NCBI GenBank assembly: GCA_002335845.1 | Contig: DDCV01000159.1 | Coordinates: 1-7,204, forward strand | Origin: Rickettsiales bacterium UBA1997 | GTDB lineage: Bacteria > Pseudomonadota > Alphaproteobacteria > Rickettsiales > UBA1997 | DNA length: 7,204 nucleotides | Direction: 5' to 3' | In this document: in pieces, positions 1 through 5,472 of the stretch | Numbering within the stretch: position 1 is the stretch's first letter | Layout of the letters: each line of letters opens with the position of its first letter | The notes under the pieces: model-generated | What the model was told of the DNA's origin: nothing | The model's input: the letters and a program-made list of their open reading frames with translations, nothing else | Database searches by the model: none | Translations under genes and position numbers: made by a program

Positions 1-501
1 ATTATTCTGCTTTTTGAAAAATCAATTGAAACTGGTGATATTGTTGAAATTGAAGGTTCAATATATGGTACTATAAAAAGATTCAGTGGTCGTTATACTT
101 TAATTGAATGTTTTGACGGCAAGGAGATTATGATGCCAAATGAAGATTTTATAATATCGCGAGTTATTAATTGGACCTATTCCAATAAGAGGGCTAGGAT
201 AAAACTTGAGCTTGGTGTAGCATATGATTCTGACTTAGAGAAGGTTATAGAAATTATGGTTAAGTGTGCTAAAGATCACCCCAGAACTATAAATAACAAT
301 CCAGATATTGAGGTTGGCTGCTATTTAAAGGAATTTGGTGATTCAAGTGTTAATTTTGATTTATATTTTTGGGTAAATGATATAAATGATGGCTTATTCT
401 CGCCACGAAGTGATGTCTATATGGAAATTTGGAAAGAGTTTAAAAAACATAATATATCCATTCCATTCCCGCAGCGTGAAGTTAGAATAATTAAAGATTA
501 G
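1..501 (+). CDS. MscS-family mechanosensitive ion channel, C-terminal part (5' end outside window)
   Basis: The frame is open from base 1, so the gene begins upstream and the ATG at 130 is internal. The 166 visible residues begin in the MscS beta domain: a GDIVEIEGSIYGTIKRF stretch, then a DGKEIMMPNEDFI segment matching the family's D-x-[R/K]-x-[I/V]-x-[V/I]-P-N signature, then the cytoplasmic alpha/beta domain to the stop. No membrane helices are visible; in this family the pore helix lies just before the beta domain, so it would be upstream. By family knowledge the protein is an inner-membrane channel gated by membrane tension that releases solutes on hypo-osmotic shock. It ends 8 nt before ilvH, so the two may be co-transcribed, though no functional link is obvious. 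The subfamily (small MscS or larger MscK/YbdG-like) cannot be decided without the N-terminus. Confidence 0.9.
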   Translation: MILLFEKSIETGDIVEIEGSIYGTIKRFSGRYTLIECFDGKEIMMPNEDFIISRVINWTYSNKRARIKLELGVAYDSDLEKVIEIMVKCAKDHPRTINNNPDIEVGCYLKEFGDSSVNFDLYFWVNDINDGLFSPRSDVYMEIWKEFKKHNISIPFPQREVRIIKD

Positions 502-509
502 AATTTGCA

Positions 510-1025
510 ATGATAGAAGAAGAAAAAAAACATGTAATTGCTATCTTGGTTGATAATGAATTTGGTGCTTTGGCCCGTATTGTTGAGCTTTTTTCAGCTC
601 GGGGTTATAATATAGAGTCATTAAATGTAGCTCCGATCAATCAAGAAAAGAAAATTTCACGCATAACTATCACTACATATGGCACCAGCAAAACAATAGA
701 TCTGATTTGTAAGCTACTCAACAGAATAGTTCCAGTGCATCGCGCTGTTGAGTTGACAAGGGAAGAAGGCTATATAGAGAGAGAGTTGGCTTTGGTTAAA
801 GTTATTGGTGAAGAAGAAAAGAGAAAAAAAGCTCTAGAAATTGCAGATAAATATCGCACTAGCGTTGTTGATATAACTGGCAATTCGATAGTTTTTGAAA
901 TAATTGGCACCACAAAGGCGGTAGATGAGGTTTTACACAAATTGGAGCCCTTGGGTCTTGATGGAGTTTCTCGTACCGGCGCTGCTGCTGGATATAAGGG
1001 TGAAAAAAAGCTATCTACTAGCTAA
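510..1025 (+). CDS. ilvH: Acetolactate synthase small (regulatory) subunit IlvH
   Basis: The 171-residue protein has the usual length and two-domain layout of IlvH/IlvN regulatory subunits. An N-terminal ACT domain (about residues 8-80) contains NEFGALARIVELFSARGYN and ESLNVAP. A C-terminal regulatory domain (about 90-165) contains RELALVKV and ends near SRTGAAAG. It activates the catalytic subunit IlvI/IlvB, which makes acetolactate or acetohydroxybutyrate, and confers valine feedback inhibition. Asn16, Gly19 and Asn34 align with E. coli IlvH Asn11, Gly14 and Asn29, positions linked to valine sensitivity, so the feedback site looks intact. The catalytic subunit and ilvC, often neighbours in alphaproteobacteria, are absent here; the gene follows an MscS gene instead. 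The ATG at 510 has no recognisable ribosome binding site. The stop codon abuts a palindromic repeat. Confidence 0.95.
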   Translation: MIEEEKKHVIAILVDNEFGALARIVELFSARGYNIESLNVAPINQEKKISRITITTYGTSKTIDLICKLLNRIVPVHRAVELTREEGYIERELALVKVIGEEEKRKKALEIADKYRTSVVDITGNSIVFEIIGTTKAVDEVLHKLEPLGLDGVSRTGAAAGYKGEKKLSTS

Positions 1026-1185
1026 TACCATTTCCCATCTTTAATACTATATTTAATCTTCTTATTTTTGGTCTAAAATTTAAGCAATAAATCTTATGTA
1101 TATCAATATACACGGCGATTTATTGCTTAAATTTTATCCTCAAAACTAATTTGATTAAATATAGTATTAAAGATGGGAAATGGTA
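1026..1185. repeat. Palindromic repeat element, copy 1 (complete, nested stems)
   Basis: A 160-nt nested palindrome. The outer arms are 33 nt and perfectly complementary (1026-1058 with 1153-1185). The inner arms are 20 nt and perfectly complementary (1074-1093 with 1117-1136). The centre holds TGTATATCAATATACA (1097-1112), itself a hairpin. A largely unpaired internal loop (1059-1073 opposite 1137-1152) lies between the stems. Blocks 1059-1080, 1089-1113 and 1130-1152 are identical in copy 2 at 3718-3876. The trinucleotide TAA flanks both ends, and the left TAA is the ilvH stop codon. The element lies between ilvH and the convergent secB, where it could also act as a bidirectional transcription barrier. 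It has no long ORF. Size and form recall Rickettsia palindromic elements or MITE/REP-like repeats; the family is not identified. Confidence 0.93.
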
Positions 1186-1201
1186 TAATTATATACTTAT
1201 T

Positions 1202-1271
1202 TTCTTATTTTTAGTATAAAAATTATGCAGCAAATGTTGATTTATTGCTGAATTTTATCTAAAAACTATTT
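1202..1271. repeat. Degenerate third copy of the palindromic element (inner portion only)
   Basis: Positions 1202-1224 closely resemble the first conserved block of the full copies (TTCTTATTTTTAGTATAAAA against TTCTTATTTTTGGTCTAAAA). Positions 1251-1271 resemble the third block with small gaps. Between them a shortened inner stem survives: CAGCAA (1228-1233) with TTGCTG (1245-1250), and AAAATT (1219-1224) with AATTTT (1251-1256), leaving ATG bulged. The central TGTATATCAATATACA hairpin and the outer arms are missing. It lies 16 nt after copy 1 in the same orientation, so it could be a decayed older insertion or a partial tandem duplication. I see nothing further in 1272-1352 before secB. Confidence 0.7.
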
Positions 1272-1352
1272 CAAAAATCAAACTACTTCACTTGCGCAAA
1301 GATCTTTAAATTTATCGTCTAAAACACTTAATTTTGATAATTAAAACATCCT

Positions 1353-1805
1353 CTAATTCTTGCTATCACTTTCAGGAGTTGCTTTAACTGCTTTTTTCTT
1401 GCTATTGTAAAGTGCGGCAAAATCGATTGGATTTATCATTAGTGGCGTTAAGCCTGCGTCAGAAGTTAAGTTGCTAATTATTCTTCTAAGATATGGAAAT
1501 AATAGGCTTGGGCAATATATAAGAATCATTTGCTCTAATACATCATCTTTAACTCCTTCAAGAGTAAATATTCCGCCATAGATAATTTCTAGATCAAATA
1601 ACACAAGTTCCTTGTCAACTTTAGCAGTGGCAATAAATTTTAGAGTTATTTCATAGCCATTATTTTCATTTATTTTTCTAGCATCAAGATCGATAGATAC
1701 TTCAACATCTGGTTTACCTTTTTTTTCTAGAAAAATTCCGGGAGCTTCTGGAACTTCGAAAGAAAGAGTTTTGATATATTGTGAAATAACTTTTACATTT
1801 TGCAT
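1353..1805 (-). CDS. secB: Protein-export chaperone SecB
   Basis: The 150-residue protein matches SecB throughout. QYIKTLSFEVPEAP is at residues 9-22, a GGIFTLEGV segment is near 77-85, then IYCPSLLFPYLRRII, and a C-terminal NPIDFAALY at about 125-133. SecB is a cytosolic tetramer that keeps unfolded precursors export-competent and delivers them to SecA at the Sec translocon. The tail after FAALY is lysine-rich and carries no further domain. It is the second gene of a minus-strand pair: its ATG shares one base with the glpX stop (TAATG), so translational coupling is likely and no separate ribosome binding site is seen. The link with glpX is not functionally obvious. Its 3' end faces ilvH across the repeat region. 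Confidence 0.96.
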   Translation of the reverse strand: MQNVKVISQYIKTLSFEVPEAPGIFLEKKGKPDVEVSIDLDARKINENNGYEITLKFIATAKVDKELVLFDLEIIYGGIFTLEGVKDDVLEQMILIYCPSLLFPYLRRIISNLTSDAGLTPLMINPIDFAALYNSKKKAVKATPESDSKN

Positions 1806-2752
1806 TATTGAAAATATTTAGAGTTTATATTGGTAACTTTTTTACTAGCAGAATCCATAATTAAAGAATTCACTGTTATTATATTTTGTAATTTTTTAAC
1901 GCCTTCTAGCATATGGCCATCAGTAACGCCGCTACAGGCAAACAAAACATCTCCTTGCGCCATGTCATTGATAGCATATTTTCTTTTTAGGTCGGTAATT
2001 CCCATTTTATGAGCGCGCGTAATTTGTTTTTGATCATCATTAAAAATTAGACGTCCCATCATTTGTCCGCCTATTGTTTTAAGAGCTGCCGCCGCTAAAA
2101 CACCCTCAGGCGCTCCACCAATTCCCATATAAATATCAATGTTACTTTGTGGATTAGAGCAAGAAATAACACCAGCAACATCGCCATCACCAATAAGTCT
2201 AACTCTTGCTCCCGCTTCACGAGTTTTGGCAATGATTTCATCGTGACGCGATCTTTCAAGGATCATGGCGGTTAAGTCTGAAATCTGGCATTTTTTAGCT
2301 TGAGCTAGATTTTTAAGATTTTGCTCAATATTGTTATCAAGATCAATAATACCATCAGGTAGTCCGCCGCCAATTGCTATTTTATCCATATAGACATCGG
2401 GAGCATTTAAAAAACATCCCTTATGGGCAAAGGCAATAACTGCCAGCGATGATTCACCAGCATGAGCGCAAATTGTTGTTCCTTCTAGCGGATCAAGAGC
2501 AATATCAATTTGAGAGCCACCTTGACCGACCTCTTCGCCAATAAAAAGCATAGGAGCTTCATCTCTTTCTCCCTCACCAATCACAACAGTTCCTGAAATA
2601 TTAGCTTCATTTAAAGTTTTTCTCATAGCTTTAACTGCTGCAGCATCGGCAGATTTTTCATCGCCTTTACCAACCCAATCATAGCAAGCAATAGCAGCAT
2701 TTTCAGATGTTTGCAATATTATATTTGACAGGCTTGATATTTTATTGGTCAT
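1805..2752 (-). CDS. glpX: Class II fructose-1,6-bisphosphatase GlpX
   Basis: A 315-residue protein with the complete set of GlpX motifs: IGEGERDEAPML at residues 58-69, the metal/phosphate-binding DPLEGT at 87-92, RLIGDGDV at 185-192, GGAPEG at 212-217 and CSGVTDG at 273-279. Enzymes of this class hydrolyse fructose 1,6-bisphosphate to fructose 6-phosphate with a divalent metal, the committed gluconeogenic step; some relatives also act on sedoheptulose 1,7-bisphosphate. It leads the glpX-secB pair and ends in a 1-nt overlap with secB. The ATG at 2752 is preceded only by an A-rich AAGAAAAA stretch, a weak ribosome binding site at best. The partner enzyme FbaB, which forms its substrate in the gluconeogenic direction, is encoded about 2.7 kb away on the other strand. 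Confidence 0.96.
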   Translation of the reverse strand: MTNKISSLSNIILQTSENAAIACYDWVGKGDEKSADAAAVKAMRKTLNEANISGTVVIGEGERDEAPMLFIGEEVGQGGSQIDIALDPLEGTTICAHAGESSLAVIAFAHKGCFLNAPDVYMDKIAIGGGLPDGIIDLDNNIEQNLKNLAQAKKCQISDLTAMILERSRHDEIIAKTREAGARVRLIGDGDVAGVISCSNPQSNIDIYMGIGGAPEGVLAAAALKTIGGQMMGRLIFNDDQKQITRAHKMGITDLKRKYAINDMAQGDVLFACSGVTDGHMLEGVKKLQNIITVNSLIMDSASKKVTNINSKYFQ

Positions 2753-2947
2753 TTTTTCTTATTTTATCTGCTATATATATTCTTTTTGCACTTAAAAGCC
2801 TAAATTAGATGACATAAATCAATGATTTTTACATCAGGTATTTTAGTGGCTAAATTAACAATACATATAATTAATTGTTAGATTAATAAGCAACTTAAAA
2901 TCTTTCACGTATAAAATAATCATCAATTTTGGCTAAAAAATGACAAG

Positions 2948-2976
2948 TTGACAATTTTAATACCAATAAATAGTCT
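2948..2976 (+). promoter_or_regulatory. Candidate housekeeping promoter for rpsD
   Basis: A perfect -35 consensus TTGACA lies at 2948-2953. At a 17-nt spacing, 2971-2976 reads TAGTCT, matching the -10 consensus at three of six positions including the first two and the last. Transcription would leave a leader of roughly 115 nt before the rpsD ATG, long enough for regulation. The -35 is strong and the -10 weak, so the exact site is uncertain. Confidence 0.4.
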
Positions 2977-3034
2977 GTCTGCTTCAAAGAACTTAGCTGA
3001 TTTACTTTTTGAGAAAGTCTATTTTTCAAGAAAA

Positions 3035-3064
3035 TTTTTAGGGAAAATTTATAAATCCTAAAAA
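3035..3064 (+). promoter_or_regulatory. Hairpin in the rpsD leader
   Basis: TTTTTAGG (3035-3042) is perfectly complementary to CCTAAAAA (3057-3064) across a 14-nt loop, ending 35 nt before the rpsD start. S4 autoregulates its mRNA in some bacteria, and leader structures are its usual targets, so this is a possible regulatory hairpin. The stem is short and mostly A-T, and no U-run follows, so it is not an obvious terminator. A chance origin is possible. Confidence 0.3.
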
Positions 3065-3099
3065 CTAAATGTTGTCAGCACTATAAAAATTATCAAATA

Positions 3100-3717
3100 A
3101 TGTCAAAAAGATTTAATGCAAAAAAGAAGCTCAGTCGTAAATTAGGCGGTAGCCTTTGGGGTCAGGCCAATGATCCTTATCACAGAAGAAATTATAAACC
3201 AGGTCAACATGGCGCCAATTCTAGAACAAGAGTTAGTGACTTTGGTACTCAGCTTAAAGCTAAGCAAAGAATGAAATTTTCATATGGTAATATTTCTGAA
3301 AAACAATTTCATAATATTTTCGTTCAAGCTTCAAAAATAAAAGGTGATGTTAGTGAAAACTTCATATCTTTACTTGAACTTCGTTTGGATTGTGTAATTT
3401 ATCGCGCTAATTTTGTTCCAACTGTTTTTGCGGCAAGACAATTTGTTAATCACAAACATATAAAAGTGAACGGCGCTGTGATTAATATTCCATCTTATCG
3501 CTTAAAAATAGGTGATGTTGTTGAGGTTTGTGAAAAATCACGCAAAGTTAATATGGTTATCGAATCTTTAGATAAGCTAGAAAGAGATGTTCCAACTTAT
3601 CTAGCCTTAGATAAAGATAATGCTTCGGTTAAAATCGTTGAAAAACCATCTTTTGCAGAAGTTCCTTACGCTATTGAAATGCAGCCAAATCTTATCACGG
3701 AATTTTATTCTAGATAA
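3100..3717 (+). CDS. rpsD: 30S ribosomal protein S4
   Basis: A full-length 205-residue S4. The N-terminal domain reads MSKRFNAKKKLSRKLGG and includes the YKPGQHG segment (32-38) and a KAKQRMKFSYGNISEKQF stretch (53-70). The S4 RNA-binding domain occupies about 92-155 (LELRLDCVIYRANF, then VNGAVINIPSYRLKIGD). It ends with the canonical EFYSR. The N-terminal zinc-binding cysteines of some S4 proteins are absent, as expected for the alphaproteobacterial form. S4 is a primary 16S rRNA-binding protein that nucleates 30S assembly and forms part of the mRNA entry site. It is monocistronic here, outside the alpha operon, a common alphaproteobacterial arrangement. No Shine-Dalgarno precedes the ATG (AAATTATCAAATA). 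Its TAA stop abuts copy 2 of the palindromic element. Confidence 0.98.
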   Translation: MSKRFNAKKKLSRKLGGSLWGQANDPYHRRNYKPGQHGANSRTRVSDFGTQLKAKQRMKFSYGNISEKQFHNIFVQASKIKGDVSENFISLLELRLDCVIYRANFVPTVFAARQFVNHKHIKVNGAVINIPSYRLKIGDVVEVCEKSRKVNMVIESLDKLERDVPTYLALDKDNASVKIVEKPSFAEVPYAIEMQPNLITEFYSR

Positions 3718-3876
3718 TGCCAATCCCAAACTTTAATAATTATTTAACCTTCTTATTTTTGGTCTAAAATTCAATCAAGAAATCTTATGTATATCAATAT
3801 ACACCGCACTTTCTTGATTGAATTTTATCCTCAAAACTAATTTATTTAAGAATATCATTAAAGGCTGGAATTGGTA
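3718..3876. repeat. Palindromic repeat element, copy 2 (overlaps rsmA 3' end)
   Basis: A 159-nt element in the same orientation as copy 1. The three conserved blocks are 3750-3771, 3780-3804 and 3821-3843. The inner stem is 18 perfect pairs (3765-3782 with 3810-3827), although its sequence differs from copy 1 at three positions per arm, all compensated. The outer stem (from 3718 with 3876 inward) is weaker: over the first 23 positions I count 18 Watson-Crick pairs, one G-T pair and four mismatches, with three compensated differences relative to copy 1. The centre again reads TGTATATCAATATACA (3788-3803). TAA flanks both ends, the left one being the rpsD stop. The right arm supplies the final codons and stop of rsmA on the minus strand, so this copy is partly coding. 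Confidence 0.93.
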
Positions 3877-4685
3877 TAATTAGCAATATTTAAAAATTGC
3901 CTAATTGATAAATTTTCGGGGCGCAATTTGCTGTCTATCCCTAATTTTTCTAGGGAAAAGGTGGGGTCTATAAATAATGATTTTAGAGATTTCTTAAGCA
4001 TTTTGCGTCTTTGATTAAAAGCAACGGCAACAACTTTTTCCAATCTTTTAAATTCATCAAAATCTACTACATCGACCTTAGGTGTTATTTGAATTATAGC
4101 GGAAGTCACTTTTGGCTGGGGCTTAAATACCGAGTTATTAACAATGAAATTGATTTTTGTTTCACATAAATAATTAATCATTACCGATAAGCGGCCATAA
4201 TTTTTATCGCCAACTTTGGCAACAATTCTTTGTGCCACTTCTTTTTGCACCATCAAGGTCATTGAAGATATTTTATCAGAAACTTTGAGCCATTTAAATA
4301 TAAGTATAACCGAAATATTGTAGGGTAGATTGGCTATTATTTTAAATTTCTTATTATCAAAAATATTCGATTCATCTATTTTTAAAGCATCTTCTTCAAT
4401 TATTTGTAGCTTTTGGCCATAAAATTGCTGTATTTCATGCAAGATATTTAGGCATCTTTGATCCTTCTCAATTACTATAAGTTTTTTGATATTTTGATCA
4501 AGAATCGACTTTGTTAAACTTCCAGGCCCTGGGCCAATTTCAAGAATCAACTCATCTTCTAAGCTGCCGGCCGATCTAACAATTTTATCGGTAAAATTTT
4601 TATCTAAGATGAAGTTTTGACCCAAGGATTTTTTAGCATCTAGCTGGTATTTTTTGATAAAATCACTAGTGCTTAAAAGTGTCAT
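3858..4685 (-). CDS. rsmA: 16S rRNA dimethyladenosine transferase RsmA (KsgA)
   Basis: A 275-residue SAM-dependent methyltransferase with all KsgA signatures: SLGQNFILD at residues 20-28, the SAM-binding EIGPGPGSLT at 49-58, acidic motif IEKD at 72-75, the catalytic NLPYNIS at 119-125, and FKPQPKVTSA at 187-196. The C-terminal domain carries QRRKMLKKSL (225-234) and RPENLS (255-260). The enzyme dimethylates two adjacent adenines in the 3'-terminal helix of 16S rRNA (A1518 and A1519 in E. coli numbering), a late 30S maturation checkpoint; its loss typically gives kasugamycin resistance. Its ATG overlaps the rsmG stop by 4 nt (ATGA), indicating coupling. The last residues, TNSSL and the TAA stop, lie inside the palindromic element; removing the element plus one TAA would make the frame end ANYLE-stop instead. 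Confidence 0.96.
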   Translation of the reverse strand: MTLLSTSDFIKKYQLDAKKSLGQNFILDKNFTDKIVRSAGSLEDELILEIGPGPGSLTKSILDQNIKKLIVIEKDQRCLNILHEIQQFYGQKLQIIEEDALKIDESNIFDNKKFKIIANLPYNISVILIFKWLKVSDKISSMTLMVQKEVAQRIVAKVGDKNYGRLSVMINYLCETKINFIVNNSVFKPQPKVTSAIIQITPKVDVVDFDEFKRLEKVVAVAFNQRRKMLKKSLKSLFIDPTFSLEKLGIDSKLRPENLSIRQFLNIANYTNSSL

Positions 4686-5326
4686 AAAATATTTGGGTTT
4701 TTTGCGATAATTTGTGTAATTTTTACTATATTACTTTCCGGTGAGGTGATACTTGGAAATGTTTCAAATTCAAAATCATATATTTTTTTGCTATCTTCAA
4801 TCTCTTCTGGTAGCTTCTTACCCTTTAAAAAAAGGCAATAACCATCTTTTTGTAAAAATCTTAATGCGTGTTCTAGTAGCTTTGGCAAAGGAGCTAGTGC
4901 TCTTGAGGTGATGCAATCAAATTTTAATTCTCCAATTTCTTCAAGCTTGGCTTGATGTATGAAAATGTGATTTGATGATAAATGCTTGGCTTGGCGCAGA
5001 AATTCAGATTTGCGATATGATTTTTCAACCAAATGCATTTCTTTGATACCTAAAATTGATAAAATTATTCCAGGCAAACCACAGCCACTGCCAAAATCAG
5101 CAAATTTTGTATTCTTATTATCAATAAATTTCATAAGTTGGGCGCAATCAAGAATGTGACGATCCCAAATATCATTAATGGTGGATTTACCTATAAAGTT
5201 ATATTGAAGATTTTGTTGCAAAATCAAAATGACAAAATCTTCAATACTGGTTATTTGAGCTGGTGTAAGATCATAAAATTCGTTGATTTTATTGAGTGTA
5301 GAGTTTTTTTTGATTTCAATTTGCAT
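4682..5326 (-). CDS. rsmG: 16S rRNA (guanine-N7) methyltransferase RsmG (GidB)
   Basis: From the ATG at 5326 the protein has 214 residues. An in-frame TTG two codons upstream (5332) would add two residues; ATG is preferred, and neither start has a ribosome binding site. Motifs fit RsmG: DRHILDC at residues 55-61, glycine-rich SAM loop ADFGSGCGLPGI at 76-87, SRALAPLPKLL at 141-151 and FLKGK at 167-171. The enzyme makes m7G at position 527 of 16S rRNA (E. coli numbering); loss usually gives low-level streptomycin resistance. In many alphaproteobacteria rsmG sits with mnmG and parAB near the origin. Here it instead leads a two-gene minus-strand unit with rsmA, joining two 16S methyltransferases. 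Its 5' end faces fbaB across 146 nt. Confidence 0.95.
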   Translation of the reverse strand: MQIEIKKNSTLNKINEFYDLTPAQITSIEDFVILILQQNLQYNFIGKSTINDIWDRHILDCAQLMKFIDNKNTKFADFGSGCGLPGIILSILGIKEMHLVEKSYRKSEFLRQAKHLSSNHIFIHQAKLEEIGELKFDCITSRALAPLPKLLEHALRFLQKDGYCLFLKGKKLPEEIEDSKKIYDFEFETFPSITSPESNIVKITQIIAKNPNIL

Positions 5327-5364
5327 TATCAATGCTGATATTATTATTTAATAAATAAAAAAAC

Positions 5365-5395
5365 TTGACGATGAAGTTGTAATAATCAAGATTAT
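5365..5395 (+). promoter_or_regulatory. Candidate promoter for fbaB
   Basis: TTGACG at 5365-5370 matches five of six -35 positions. GATTAT at 5390-5395 matches four of six -10 positions at a 19-nt spacing, and an overlapping TATAAA begins at 5393 but is too far away. The long spacer makes this tentative. It is the best plus-strand candidate in the divergent rsmG-fbaB gap, which holds no gene. Confidence 0.35.
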
Positions 5396-5472
5396 AAAAC
5401 CTTCAAAATCTATAGAAAAGCCAAAAAAACAAGCTAAATTTATTTAAAATCAACCTTAATTCTACCAATTAA

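Larger units (their letters stand above)
2753..3099. other. Divergent intergenic region between glpX and rpsD
   Basis: This 347-nt stretch has no convincing gene on either strand. It must hold the promoters of glpX-secB (minus) and rpsD (plus). On the glpX side there is a TATATATAT run near 2772-2780 that could supply a minus-strand -10 box, but I see no good -35 partner. A short inverted repeat, TAACAAT (2856-2862) with ATTGTTA (2874-2880), surrounds an 11-nt spacer and could be an operator or chance in AT-rich DNA. An 8-nt direct repeat (TGACAAGT then TGACAATT, 2941-2956) overlaps the candidate rpsD -35 box. The palindromic repeat family is absent here. Confidence 0.6.

Noticed and set aside
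130..501. Stand-alone small protein starting at ATG 130
   Set aside because: The frame continues upstream to base 1 with MscS-like sequence, so the ATG is internal to a longer channel gene.
1026..1185. CRISPR or tRNA-like structure in the repeat region
   Set aside because: There is no regular repeat-spacer array and no cloverleaf or T-loop consensus; the region is one nested palindrome.
1830..2012. Plus-strand open frame of 60 codons within glpX
   Set aside because: It lies antisense to a strongly conserved GlpX coding region, resembles no known protein and has no start signal.
2753..3099. Another copy of the palindromic element between glpX and rpsD
   Set aside because: None of the three conserved blocks is present; only short, unrelated inverted repeats occur here.
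5138..5338. Plus-strand open frame of 66 codons within rsmG
   Set aside because: It is antisense to conserved RsmG sequence and looks like a by-product of AT-rich codons.
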